Positions 8,355 to 15,634 of a stretch of 34,781 nucleotides of DNA are shown here, in pieces. Source of the stretch: Desulfovibrio piger (lineage in GTDB: Bacteria; Desulfobacterota; Desulfovibrionia; Desulfovibrionales; Desulfovibrionaceae); NCBI RefSeq assembly GCF_012843875.1, contig NZ_JABAFY010000027.1:1-34781 (forward strand), in the 5' to 3' direction. The position numbers and the translations under genes are program-made. Each line of letters opens with the position of its first letter. Within the stretch, counting starts at the first letter, position 1. A model generated the notes under the pieces. It had not been told where the DNA came from. It searched no databases and saw nothing but the letters and a program-made list of their open reading frames with translations.

Positions 8355-8462
8355 ATGTCCCGTTTCGTTCCTGCCACCTCCTGCTACGCTGCTACCGGCT
8401 TTTGCTTTAGCTGGTTTTATTTTGCGTACTTTAGCGGAGCCTGTGGTCAGGAGCTTTGCTGA
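8355..8462 (+). CDS. Aromatic leader peptide (35 aa), attenuator sensor
   Basis: This 35-codon reading frame has a strong ribosome site, TTGGAG at 8341-8346, 8 bases before ATG 8355. It contains six Phe, three Tyr and one Trp codons, eight of them within the 11-codon block FCFSWFYFAYF (codons 16-26). It ends at TGA 8460-8462, just ahead of the attenuator structures. By analogy with the enterobacterial pheL/trpL leaders, ribosome stalling on uncharged tRNA-Phe, -Tyr or -Trp would select the antiterminator and let the downstream aro/phe/tyr genes be transcribed. An in-frame ATG at 8331 lies upstream of the predicted transcription start, so 8355 is preferred. Three Cys codons (10, 17, 30) are also present. 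The composition, position and partner structures make coincidence unlikely, although no homologue was checked. Confidence 0.85.
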   Translation: MSRFVPATSCYAATGFCFSWFYFAYFSGACGQELC

Positions 8463-8495
8463 CATCTTCTGTCAGAGAGTTTCGGGGCCGCAGGC
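8439..8495 (+). promoter_or_regulatory. Candidate antiterminator of the aromatic attenuator
   Basis: GCCTGTGGTC (8439-8448), within the last codons of the leader peptide, can pair over 10 bp (two G-U wobbles) with GGCCGCAGGC (8486-8495). That segment is the ascending arm of the terminator, so the two structures exclude each other. Competing short hairpins GTCAG 8446-8450 / CTGAC 8459-8463 and CTGACA 8459-8464 / TGTCAG 8470-8475 could serve as the default fold. A ribosome at the stop codon would cover 8439-8448 and permit termination. One stalled near codons 16-20 would leave it free. Confidence 0.7.
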
Positions 8496-8517
8496 ATTAG
8501 CCGGCGGCCCTTTTTTT
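8485..8517 (+). terminator. Attenuator terminator before the aromatic operon
   Basis: GGGCCGC (8485-8491) pairs with GCGGCCC (8504-8510). An inner GGC/GCC pair closes an ATTA loop after one A-G mismatch, and seven T residues follow. It stands 23 bases after the leader stop codon and 46 bases before the first structural gene. Confidence 0.9.
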
Positions 8518-8563
8518 GTATCCAGCGCCGCCGGAACGGCTCCATTCCACAAGGAGAGATCCC

Positions 8564-9361
8564 ATGTACCTTGGCAAACAGGTTCGTCTGGAACGCATCA
8601 TCAATCGTGAAACCGGCCGCACTATCATCGTTCCCATGGATCACGGCGTGACCATCGGTGCCGTCGACGGCCTCATCGACATGCGCGAGACCGTCAACGA
8701 CATGGCCGTGGGCGGCGCTGACGCCGTGCTCATGCACAAGGGCCTGGTCCGCTGCTCGCACCGCAACGCCGGCAAGGACGTGGGCCTCATCGTCCACCTG
8801 TCCGCCTCCACCATGCTCTCTCCCCAGGGCAACACCAAGACCCTGGTGGGCACCGTGGAAGAAGGCATCAAGCACGGCGCCGACTGCGTCTCCGTGCATG
8901 TGAACCTGGGCGATCCCAACGAGCGCCTGATGCTGGCCGACCTGGGCCGCGTGGCCGCCGCCTGTGACGACTGGCACATGCCCCTGCTGGCCATGATGTA
9001 CGCCCGCGGCCCGGCCATCAAGAACGGCTTCGCCCCCGACGTGGTGGCCCACTGTGCCCGCGTGGGCGTGGAACTGGGCGCGGACATCGTCAAGGTGCCC
9101 TACACCGGCGACATGGAAAGCTTCTCCGACGTGGTCTCCTCCTGCTGCGTGCCCGTGGTCATCGCCGGCGGCGAACGCATGGATTCCACCCGCGACGTGC
9201 TCCAGATGGTGCACGATGCCATCAAGGCCGGCGGCGCGGGCATCTCCATGGGCCGCAACGTGTTCCAGCATCCCAACCGCATCCAGCTCGTGCGTGCCCT
9301 GCGCGCCATCGTGCATGAGAACGCCACGGTGGAAGAAGCCCTGGCCATCGTGGGAGAATAG
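8564..9361 (+). CDS. ADTH synthase (2-amino-3,7-dideoxy-D-threo-hept-6-ulosonate synthase)
   Basis: This 265-residue class I aldolase-like TIM barrel performs the first step of the alternative (archaeal-type) shikimate entry. It condenses a 6-deoxy-5-ketofructose 1-phosphate-derived unit with L-aspartate semialdehyde. Diagnostic segments are IIVPMDHGVTIGAVDGL (residues 21-37, Asp26), LSPQGNTKTLVGTVEEGI, LLAMMYARGP (Tyr146) and DIVKVPYTGD, where Lys177 is the expected Schiff-base lysine, then VIAGGER. ATG 8564 follows AAGGAGAG (8551-8558). It differs from glycolytic FbaB-type aldolase by its operon: the next gene, two bases after the opening of the overlap region (1-base gap), is 3-dehydroquinate synthase II, its obligate pathway partner. 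Expression is under the leader-peptide attenuator. Confidence 0.9.
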   Translation: MYLGKQVRLERIINRETGRTIIVPMDHGVTIGAVDGLIDMRETVNDMAVGGADAVLMHKGLVRCSHRNAGKDVGLIVHLSASTMLSPQGNTKTLVGTVEEGIKHGADCVSVHVNLGDPNERLMLADLGRVAAACDDWHMPLLAMMYARGPAIKNGFAPDVVAHCARVGVELGADIVKVPYTGDMESFSDVVSSCCVPVVIAGGERMDSTRDVLQMVHDAIKAGGAGISMGRNVFQHPNRIQLVRALRAIVHENATVEEALAIVGE

Positions 9362-9362
9362 C

Positions 9363-10346
9363 ATGGCCCGCATCTACTACCGTTGCGAACCGTTCAGCAA
9401 GGCTGACGTGACCCTGGCCCTGGAATCCGGTGTGGACGGGGTCATCGTGCCCCGCGCCCAGGTGGAGAAGGTGGCCGCCCTTTCCCGCTGCACCGTCTGG
9501 GCCTGCGAGGACGTGGCCAGCGTGCCGCTGAACGTCAAGGCCGACGAGGAGGCCCTGGTGGCCCGCCTCAAGGCCGGTGAGACCGCCTGCCTGGCCCGCG
9601 GCTGGGAGATCATCCCCGTGGAGAACCTGCTGGCCCAGGCCGACAACGTGCTGGCCGAGGCGGGCAGCCTGGAAGAGGCCCGTCTGGCCGCCGGCATCCT
9701 GGAACGCGGCGTGGACGGCATCGTGGTCCTGCCCGAGGCTCTGGCCGAACTCAAGGCCATCGTGGCCCAGTGCAAGATCTCGCAGGGACGCGAGGAATTG
9801 CAGAAAGCCGTCATCACCCGCGTGGAACCCGTGGGCCTGGGGCACCGCGTCTGCGCCGATACCCTTTCGCTGCTCAAGCGTGGCCAGGGTATGCTGGTGG
9901 GCAATTCCAGCGCCTTCACCTTCCTTGTCCATGCCGAGACCGAACACAACGAATATGTGGCCGCCCGTCCCTTCAGGGTCAATGCCGGGGCCGTGCATGC
10001 CTATGCCCGCCTGCCCCATGACAAGACCTGCTACCTGGGCGAACTGGCCGCAGGGCAGGAAGTGCTCATCGTAGGCGCCGACGGCCAGACCAGCGTGGCC
10101 ACGGTGGGCCGGGTCAAGATCGAAGTGCGCCCCATGCTGTTGGTGGAAGCCGAGGCCGAGACCCCCGAAGGCCCCAAGCGCGGCGCCGTGTTCCTGCAGA
10201 ACGCCGAGACCATCCGCCTGACCGCCCCTGACGGCACGCCCCTGAGCGTGGTCAGCCTCAAGCCCGGCGATACGGTGCTCTGCCGTCTGGATCAGGCAGG
10301 CCGCCACTTCGGCATGCGCATCCAGGAAGAGATCCGCGAGGTGTAG
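9363..10346 (+). CDS. 3-Dehydroquinate synthase II (AroB')
   Basis: This 327-residue protein belongs to the archaeal-type NAD-dependent 3-dehydroquinate synthase family. That family oxidatively deaminates and cyclises ADTH to 3-dehydroquinate and replaces the usual DAHP synthase/AroB route. The C-terminal half carries the family-typical run VITRVEPVGLGHRVCADT, LLKRGQGMLVGNSSAFTFLVHAETE, YVAARPFRVNAGAVHAY and YLGELAAGQEVLIV. The N-terminal domain is less conserved. ATG 9363 begins one base after the TAG of the aldolase gene and pheA follows with a one-base gap, indicating tight translational coupling. The presence of both enzymes fits Desulfovibrio-type sulfate reducers, which use this route. 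Confidence 0.9.
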   Translation: MARIYYRCEPFSKADVTLALESGVDGVIVPRAQVEKVAALSRCTVWACEDVASVPLNVKADEEALVARLKAGETACLARGWEIIPVENLLAQADNVLAEAGSLEEARLAAGILERGVDGIVVLPEALAELKAIVAQCKISQGREELQKAVITRVEPVGLGHRVCADTLSLLKRGQGMLVGNSSAFTFLVHAETEHNEYVAARPFRVNAGAVHAYARLPHDKTCYLGELAAGQEVLIVGADGQTSVATVGRVKIEVRPMLLVEAEAETPEGPKRGAVFLQNAETIRLTAPDGTPLSVVSLKPGDTVLCRLDQAGRHFGMRIQEEIREV

Positions 10347-10347
10347 C

Positions 10348-11529
10348 ATGGCCGACGCACATTCCCCCTCCGACGCCCCCCAGCGCCTGACCGCCATCCG
10401 CGGCGAGATCGACAGCGTGGACCAGGAACTGCTGGCCCTGTTCAACCGCCGCGCCGCCCTGAGCCTGGAAGTGGGCCGCATCAAGGCCGGTGACCCCGGC
10501 ATCGTGTTCAAGCCCCTGCGCGAGCGCGAAGTGCTGGACGGCCTGGCCCGCAAGAACGACGGCCCCCTGCCCGAAGAGCACCTGCGTGCCATCTGGCGCG
10601 AGATCTTCTCCTCGTCGCGCGCCCTGCAGCGCCCGCAGAACGTGGCCTATCTGGGCCCGGAAGGCACCTTCTCCTATTTTGCCGGTGTGGAGTATCTGGG
10701 CCATGCCGCCAGCTTCCACCCCTGCAACGACCTGCCGCAGGTCTTCGCCGACGTGCACTCCGGCCGCTGCGAGCTGGGCGTGGTGCCGCTGGAGAATTCC
10801 CTGCAGGGCACCGTGGGCGTCAGCTTCGACCTGTTCCTCAAGTATGACGTGCATATCCAGGCCGAGCTCTTCTCGCCCATCTCGCACTGTCTGCTGAGCC
10901 ACGCCGCCAGCCTGGCCGAGATCACCACGGTCTACTCGCACCCCCAGCCCCTGGCCCAGTGCGGCGGCTGGCTGCGCAGCCATCTGCCCCAGGCCGGTCT
11001 CATCCCCGTGGAGTCCACCGCCGCCGCAGCCCGCATGGCCGCCGCCAATCCGCAGTCTGCGGCCATCGGCAACGGCAAGCTGGCCGACATGACCGGCCTT
11101 TCCATCCTGGCCCGCCGCATCGAGGACGAGCCCGGCAACTGGACGCGCTTCGTCATCATCGGCCCCAAGCCCGTGGGACAGCTGGACAAGCTGCCGCGCA
11201 CCGCGCCCGTGCCCGGCCATACCGGCGCGGACAAGACCTCCATGCTCTTCACCCTGCCGGACAAGTCCGGCACGCTCTCCGGCGTGCTCTCCCTGCTGGC
11301 CGAGCACAAGATCAACATGCGCAAGCTGGAGTCCCGCCCCCTGCGCGGCCAGTGCTGGAAGTACGTCTTCTTCACGGACGTGGAATGCGACCTGACCGCC
11401 CCCCAGTATGAGGATCTGCTCCGGAAGCTGGCCGAGACCTGCACCAGCTTCCGCATCCTGGGCAGCTACGCCACCGGCCCGCAGCTGGACCGCATCGGCC
11501 TGGACGACGTGGAGGACAGCCATGCCTAG
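10348..11529 (+). CDS. pheA: Bifunctional chorismate mutase / prephenate dehydratase
   Basis: This 393-residue P-protein converts chorismate to prephenate and then to phenylpyruvate for phenylalanine synthesis. Residues about 13-95 form an AroQ-type chorismate mutase (AIRGEIDSVDQELLALFNRRAALSLEVG). Residues about 98-280 form the dehydratase, with YLGPEGTFSYFA, GVVPLENSLQGTVGVSFDLF, ESTAAAARMA and the catalytic Thr-Arg-Phe in NWTRFVIIG. Residues about 298-375 form an ACT domain, with DKSGTLSGVLSLLAEHKINMRKLESRP. The ACT GALV-like and ESRP motifs bind Phe, so feedback inhibition by phenylalanine is expected on top of the attenuator. ATG 10348 sits one base after the preceding TAG, and its 3' end overlaps the EPSP synthase start by 8 bases. 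Confidence 0.96.
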   Translation: MADAHSPSDAPQRLTAIRGEIDSVDQELLALFNRRAALSLEVGRIKAGDPGIVFKPLREREVLDGLARKNDGPLPEEHLRAIWREIFSSSRALQRPQNVAYLGPEGTFSYFAGVEYLGHAASFHPCNDLPQVFADVHSGRCELGVVPLENSLQGTVGVSFDLFLKYDVHIQAELFSPISHCLLSHAASLAEITTVYSHPQPLAQCGGWLRSHLPQAGLIPVESTAAAARMAAANPQSAAIGNGKLADMTGLSILARRIEDEPGNWTRFVIIGPKPVGQLDKLPRTAPVPGHTGADKTSMLFTLPDKSGTLSGVLSLLAEHKINMRKLESRPLRGQCWKYVFFTDVECDLTAPQYEDLLRKLAETCTSFRILGSYATGPQLDRIGLDDVEDSHA

Positions 11530-12892
11530 TCCCGATACCGCCTGCGTGCGGGCCCCGGCCTCCAAATCCATCTCGCACCGCTACTGCATCGGCGCGGCCC
11601 TGGCCCACGGCACGTCCGAGCTGCACCATGTGCTGGACAGCCGCGACCTGGAATGCACCCGCGCCATCCTCTGCGCCGCCGGTGCCCGTATGGAAGCCCT
11701 GCCCGGCGAGGAAGGCGGCTGGCGCGTCACCGGCATGGACGGCCGTCCCCGGGGCGGCACGGGCACGCCCCTGAGCTGCGACGTGCACGAATCCGGCACC
11801 ACCTGCCGCCTGCTGACCGCCGTGCTGGCCGCCGGTCACGGCCTGTTCCGCATCCACGGCGCGCCGCGCATGCACGAGCGGCCCATCGACGAGCTGACCC
11901 GCGCCCTGGAGGCCCTGGGCACGGACGTGCGCTTCGAGCAGCGTCCCGACTGTCCGCCCCTGCTGCTGCGGGCCGCAGGCCTCGATCCCGCCCGCAACGG
12001 CGGCCGCGTGCGCCTGGGCATGGATGCCTCCAGCCAGTATTTCTCCGGCCTGCTGCTGGCAGCGCCGCTGGCCCCGGCACCCCTGTGCGTGGAACTGGGC
12101 GGGCAAAAGGCCGTGTCCTGGCCCTATGTGGGCCTGACCCTGCATTGCCTGGAAGATTTCGGCATCCGCTTCAGCGTGGAGACCCGCGAGCCCGACGGCC
12201 CGTGGCAGCTCCTGCCCGACGGCGGCTGGCGCGCCCTGCGCACCGCCCGCCCCGACGGCCTGCGTATCACCGTGCAGCCCGGCACCTACCGTGCGGGCAG
12301 CTATCAGGTGGAAGGCGACTGGTCCGGGGCCTCCTACCTGCTGGCCGCCGGTGCCCTGGGCAGCCGCCCCGTGCGTGTGGACGGCCTGAGGGCCGATTCC
12401 CTGCAGGGCGACCGCGCCATGCTGGACATCCTGCGCGCCATGGGCGCCCGCGCCGAGGTGGAGGGCACGTCCATCACCGTGCATCCTTCGGCCCTGCACG
12501 GCGTGGACGTGGACATGGGCCATTGCCCGGATCTGGTGCCCACGGTGGCCGTGCTGGCCGCCTTTGCCCAGGGGCCCACCCGGGTGCGCAACGTGGCCCA
12601 TCTGCGCATCAAGGAATCCGACCGCATCACCGCCCCGGCCACCGAGCTGGCCCGTCTGGGCGTGCGTGTGGACGAGCATGACGACGGCCTGACCGTCCAC
12701 GGTACGGGCCCCGACGGCCCGGCCTGGGACGAGGCCGCGCGCTTCTCGGCCCACAACGACCACCGCATCGCCATGTCCCTGGCCCTGCTGGGCCTGCCCC
12801 ACGGCAAGCGTATGGACGCCCTGCTGGACGATCCGCTGGTGGTGCGCAAGTCCTTCCCCACCTTCTGGAAGGTCTGGGAGCGGCTGCTGTGA
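11522..12892 (+). CDS. aroA: 3-Phosphoshikimate 1-carboxyvinyltransferase (EPSP synthase)
   Basis: This 456-residue enzyme transfers the enolpyruvyl group of PEP to shikimate 3-phosphate. Seen motifs are APASKSISHRY (Lys15, Arg20), SGTTCRLL (91-98), HERPIDELTRALEALG, the SSQYFSG substrate-binding loop, GDWSGASYLLAA, DLVPTVAVLAAFA, LRIKESDRI, NDHRIAMSLALLG and KSFPTFW. ATG 11522 lies inside the last codons of pheA (ATGCCTAG arrangement), so translation is coupled. The position equivalent to E. coli Pro101, after the GTxxR arginine, is Leu97 here. Substitutions at that site are known to affect glyphosate binding in class I enzymes, and the surrounding ESGTTCR is not the classic NAGTAMRP. The consequence for this enzyme is inference. 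Confidence 0.96.
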   Translation: MPSPDTACVRAPASKSISHRYCIGAALAHGTSELHHVLDSRDLECTRAILCAAGARMEALPGEEGGWRVTGMDGRPRGGTGTPLSCDVHESGTTCRLLTAVLAAGHGLFRIHGAPRMHERPIDELTRALEALGTDVRFEQRPDCPPLLLRAAGLDPARNGGRVRLGMDASSQYFSGLLLAAPLAPAPLCVELGGQKAVSWPYVGLTLHCLEDFGIRFSVETREPDGPWQLLPDGGWRALRTARPDGLRITVQPGTYRAGSYQVEGDWSGASYLLAAGALGSRPVRVDGLRADSLQGDRAMLDILRAMGARAEVEGTSITVHPSALHGVDVDMGHCPDLVPTVAVLAAFAQGPTRVRNVAHLRIKESDRITAPATELARLGVRVDEHDDGLTVHGTGPDGPAWDEAARFSAHNDHRIAMSLALLGLPHGKRMDALLDDPLVVRKSFPTFWKVWERLL

Positions 12893-13719
12893 GCCCGGAC
12901 AGCTCGACGACGCCCAGGGCGGACGGAGACGGCACCGGCCCCGTGCCCGCGAAAGCCGCAGCCTCCCTGCGGGGATGCGCAGTGCTGGTCGTTGGCTGCC
13001 GGGGCCGCATGGGCGCCATGCTCTGCCGCCGCGGCAAGGCCGCCGGTCTGGACATGCGGGGCGTGGACGTGCCCCTGACGGATGCGGTGCTGGCCCCGGC
13101 CTGCAAGGATGCGGCCCTGGCGCTGCTCTGCGTGCCCGCGGCCGTCTTTGCCGACGTGGCCGCCACGGTCTGCGCCCATCTGCCCGCCACGGCCATCCTG
13201 GCCGACATCACGTCGGTGAAGGTGCGGCCCCTGCAGCAGATGGAAGCCATCTGGCCCGGCCCGGTGGTGGGCACGCACCCGCTCTTTGGCCCGGCCACGC
13301 CCGACGAGGACGGCCTGCCCGTGACCGTCACGCCCGGCCGCACGGCCCGCGAGGAAGACACGGCCCTGGTGGAGGCCTTTTTCCGGGCCCTGGGGTGCAG
13401 CACCTTCCGGGCCACGGCCGACGAGCACGACCGCGCCATGGCCCGCGTCCAGAACATGAACTTCATCACCAACCTGGCCTACTTTGCCCTGCTGGCAGGG
13501 CAGGAAGACCTGTTGCCCTATATCACCCCCTCCTTCCGCCGCCGCCTGCACGCGGCAGAGAAGATGCTCACCGAGGACGGCACCATGTTCACCGGCCTCT
13601 TCGAGGCCAATCCGTACAGCCACGAGGCCGTGCGCCAGTATCGCAAGATGCTCAACGTGGCCGCTGCCGGTGATATCGAACTGCTCTGCCGCCGCGCGCA
13701 GTGGTGGTGGAAAAAATGA
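12889..13719 (+). CDS. tyrA: Prephenate dehydrogenase
   Basis: This 276-residue NAD(P)-dependent enzyme oxidises and decarboxylates prephenate to 4-hydroxyphenylpyruvate for tyrosine synthesis. A Rossmann motif VLVVGCRGRMGAML (residues 32-45) follows a non-conserved N-terminal extension of about 27 residues. ILADITSVKV and VVGTHPLFGP carry the catalytic-site Ser and His, and an all-helical dimerisation domain follows (HDRAMARVQNMNFITNLAYFALL). The GTG start at 12889 overlaps the aroA stop (GTGA) and is preceded by GGGAG at suitable spacing. No ACT or fused mutase domain is present, so the mutase activity comes from pheA. It is the last gene of the attenuator-controlled operon, closed by the terminator at 13724. 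Confidence 0.93.
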   Translation: MSPDSSTTPRADGDGTGPVPAKAAASLRGCAVLVVGCRGRMGAMLCRRGKAAGLDMRGVDVPLTDAVLAPACKDAALALLCVPAAVFADVAATVCAHLPATAILADITSVKVRPLQQMEAIWPGPVVGTHPLFGPATPDEDGLPVTVTPGRTAREEDTALVEAFFRALGCSTFRATADEHDRAMARVQNMNFITNLAYFALLAGQEDLLPYITPSFRRRLHAAEKMLTEDGTMFTGLFEANPYSHEAVRQYRKMLNVAAAGDIELLCRRAQWWWKK

Positions 13720-13723
13720 CAGC

Positions 13724-13765
13724 GGGGAAGGGAGCGCCCTGGACAAGCGCTTTCCTTCCCCTTTT
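13724..13765 (+). terminator. Intrinsic terminator ending the aromatic operon
   Basis: GGGGAAGGGAGCGC (13724-13737) pairs with GCGCTTTCCTTCCCC (13747-13761), leaving one bulge, and is followed by TTTT. It begins four bases after the tyrA stop. Its GGGGAAGG arm resembles the terminator at 3821. Confidence 0.88.
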
Positions 13766-13971
13766 CCCTGCTTTGTCCGGCGGTGACCTGTGACCGCCCT
13801 CCTCCGCCCAAGCGCCATCACCCCCTGCTCCACCATTCCATCCCTCGCCCTTCCCCATGGCGGCGTCATGCCGCTCCCGGCGACCCCGAAAAATCGTTGC
13901 CGGCGCAACCTTGACCGCCGCGACCCTGTTGCCGCATCATGGTCCCCTCTCTTGCAACCCATGGAGGACCC

Positions 13972-14475
13972 ATGACGACCTTCCTGCTCCTCATCGCCTG
14001 CGGCATCGTGGGCGGCCTGCTGTTCTTCTTCCTGCATATCCCCGGCGGTGCCATGCTGGGGGCCGTAGTGGCCGTGCTGGCCGTCAAGATGCTGGGACAT
14101 GTGGAGACCGATACGCCCCATCTGTTCCAGCTGGGGGCCCAGATCGCCATCGGCGTCATGGTCGGCAACATGATGACCGGCGGCACCCTGCTGGAGATCC
14201 GCGCCATGGCCCCCCTGATGTTCGGCTCCACGGCCCTGCTCGTCGTGGCCGGTGCCCTGGGGGCCTGGTTCATCTGCCGCTCGGCCGGGCTGGACGCGGG
14301 CAGCGCCATCCTGGCCACCAGCCCCGGCGGCCTGCAGGCCGTGGTGGGCATGGCCTCCGACCTGGGCACCAACGCCCCTGCCGTGCTGGCCTTCCATCTG
14401 GTGCGCCTGTACACCGTCCTGCTGCTGGCGCCGTTCCTGGGCTGGCTGCTGCACCGTCTGCTGCCGCACAGCTGA
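13972..14475 (+). CDS. AbrB-family membrane protein, single-repeat form
   Basis: This 167-residue integral membrane protein is of the AbrB (ammonia monooxygenase / 'AbrB duplication') family, whose function is poorly defined. About five hydrophobic segments are visible. The family-typical HIPGGAMLGAVVAV, LGAQIAIGVMVGNMM and ATSPGGLQAVVGMASDLGTNAPAVLAFHLVRLYTVL are all present. The full-length family has two copies of the domain (about 350 residues), whereas this one has a single copy and may act as a dimer. I chose ATG 13972 because GGAGG (13963-13967) precedes it and the hydrophobic N-terminus starts there. The gene stands alone between the aromatic operon terminator and a convergent minus-strand operon. 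The substrate is unknown. Confidence 0.78.
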   Translation: MTTFLLLIACGIVGGLLFFFLHIPGGAMLGAVVAVLAVKMLGHVETDTPHLFQLGAQIAIGVMVGNMMTGGTLLEIRAMAPLMFGSTALLVVAGALGAWFICRSAGLDAGSAILATSPGGLQAVVGMASDLGTNAPAVLAFHLVRLYTVLLLAPFLGWLLHRLLPHS

Positions 14476-14485
14476 TACCGGCCAT

Positions 14486-14522
14486 AAAAAACGGCCGGGG
14501 AAGGAGCGTCCCCTCCCGGGCC
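14486..14522 (-). terminator. GC-rich stem in the convergent intergenic region
   Basis: A stem of about 30 bases (GGCCGGGGAAGG... / ...CCCTCCCGGGCC) lies between the abrB stop and the minus-strand operon. Read on the minus strand it is followed by six T residues (A-run 14486-14491 on plus). Read on the plus strand it has no U-run, so it may be only a back-up terminator for the minus-strand genes. Confidence 0.45.
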
Positions 14523-14609
14523 GGATAGCCACAGTCCTGCGGCAACGGCGGGCCGCATATCATCAAAACAGTGCGGACACATCCCCGCCGCTCCCTTACC
14601 GGATGCCAT

Positions 14610-14636
14610 AAAAAAAGCTCCGGCTGCTGCCGGAGC
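14610..14636 (-). terminator. Intrinsic terminator of the minus-strand operon
   Basis: On the minus strand GCTCCGGC (14636-14629), loop AGCA and GCCGGAGC (14624-14617) are followed by seven T residues. It lies 70 bases beyond the stop codon of the PHP gene. Confidence 0.9.
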
Positions 14637-14705
14637 CATGATGCCTCAGTGTGTCCTCGCCCGCATACCGTCGGGGACCGGACAGAGGATGCCTTTCCCG
14701 AAAAA

Positions 14706-15590
14706 CTACAGCGAAAAACGCAGGCGCGGCAGCGGGCCGTCCAGATAGTCCAGGGCCTGCGCCAGCACGGCGGGCCGGGTGGCGATGTCGTCCGGCCGCA
14801 GGGGCAAGGTGTCGAAACGAAAGCCGAAGGAGCGCGCGTAGCGGGCCACGTCAGCGAGCCCCGCCCCCACATCGGCCTTGTCGTGGGCATCGGAGGCCAG
14901 ACAGACGTCCACGCCGAAGTCGGCGGCCAGGCGCATGATGGCCGGGCAGGGATAGGGCTCGGCAAAGGGCTGGCGCAATCCGGCCGACGAGACTTCCATG
15001 ATGACCCCGTTATCGGCCATGGCCTGCACGGCGCCGGCCACCACGTCCAGACTGCCCTCTTCGCGCAGCCACGCATGGAACAGATCATAGGAGGCCCGCT
15101 TGATGAAGTCGGGATGCGAGGCCACATTCACCAGCCCGCTGGCCGCCATGCGCGCCATCTCTTCATAATATTCCCGGTAGCGGGCATAGGCGGCCTCCCG
15201 GCCGTCGGTCCAGGTGTTGGGACGCGCCACCGGGAAGAGCCCCACATAATGCAGGGAGCCGATCACATAGCTGAACGGCCAGCAGGAAAGGAAACGGCAC
15301 ATATGCCTGGGGTAGTCGGGCAGCCAGTCCAGCTCCACCCCCAGCAGGGGCAGCGGCCGGTCTTCCCGCTCCAGCTCCCGTTGCCGCAAGGCCTGCACAT
15401 CCTGGACGAACTGGCGGAAATTGCCGGGGAACGCCGCTACATACAGCTTGCAGGCATATTCCTCCGGCAGGGGGGAATGCTCGCTCAGGCCGAAGAGGTC
15501 CAGCCCGGCCGCGGCGGCGCCCTCGTACATCTCGGCGGCGCTGTGGTGTCCGTGGGACGTGTTGGTATGGGTATGCAGGTCTGCCAGCAT
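14706..15590 (-). CDS. PHP-family histidinol-phosphatase-like phosphoesterase
   Basis: This 294-residue PHP-domain protein matches the HisK/HisJ histidinol-phosphate phosphatase type, which removes phosphate in the penultimate step of histidine synthesis using a trinuclear metal site. Metal-binding motifs are seen in order: ADLHTHTNTSHGHHS (residues 3-17), FGLSEHSPL, LGVELDWLP, VIGSLHYVG, VASHPDFIKR and LASDAHDKADVG. I chose ATG 15590 because GGAGG lies 7 bases upstream on the minus strand and the PHP domain begins immediately. It starts 44 bases after the Crp/Fnr regulator stop and ends before a strong terminator, so it is probably the last gene of that operon. A histidine role is supported by family only. 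Other PHP phosphoesterase substrates are possible. Confidence 0.82.
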   Translation of the reverse strand: MLADLHTHTNTSHGHHSAAEMYEGAAAAGLDLFGLSEHSPLPEEYACKLYVAAFPGNFRQFVQDVQALRQRELEREDRPLPLLGVELDWLPDYPRHMCRFLSCWPFSYVIGSLHYVGLFPVARPNTWTDGREAAYARYREYYEEMARMAASGLVNVASHPDFIKRASYDLFHAWLREEGSLDVVAGAVQAMADNGVIMEVSSAGLRQPFAEPYPCPAIMRLAADFGVDVCLASDAHDKADVGAGLADVARYARSFGFRFDTLPLRPDDIATRPAVLAQALDYLDGPLPRLRFSL

Positions 15591-15634
15591 CGTGATACCT
15601 CCGGCGGACACCTTATGCCGGAGCGCGGCAGGAC

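Noticed and set aside
8937-10592. Long minus-strand frames opposite the aromatic operon
   Set aside because: They mirror the third-position GC bias of the coding strand and contain no motifs or plausible start signals.
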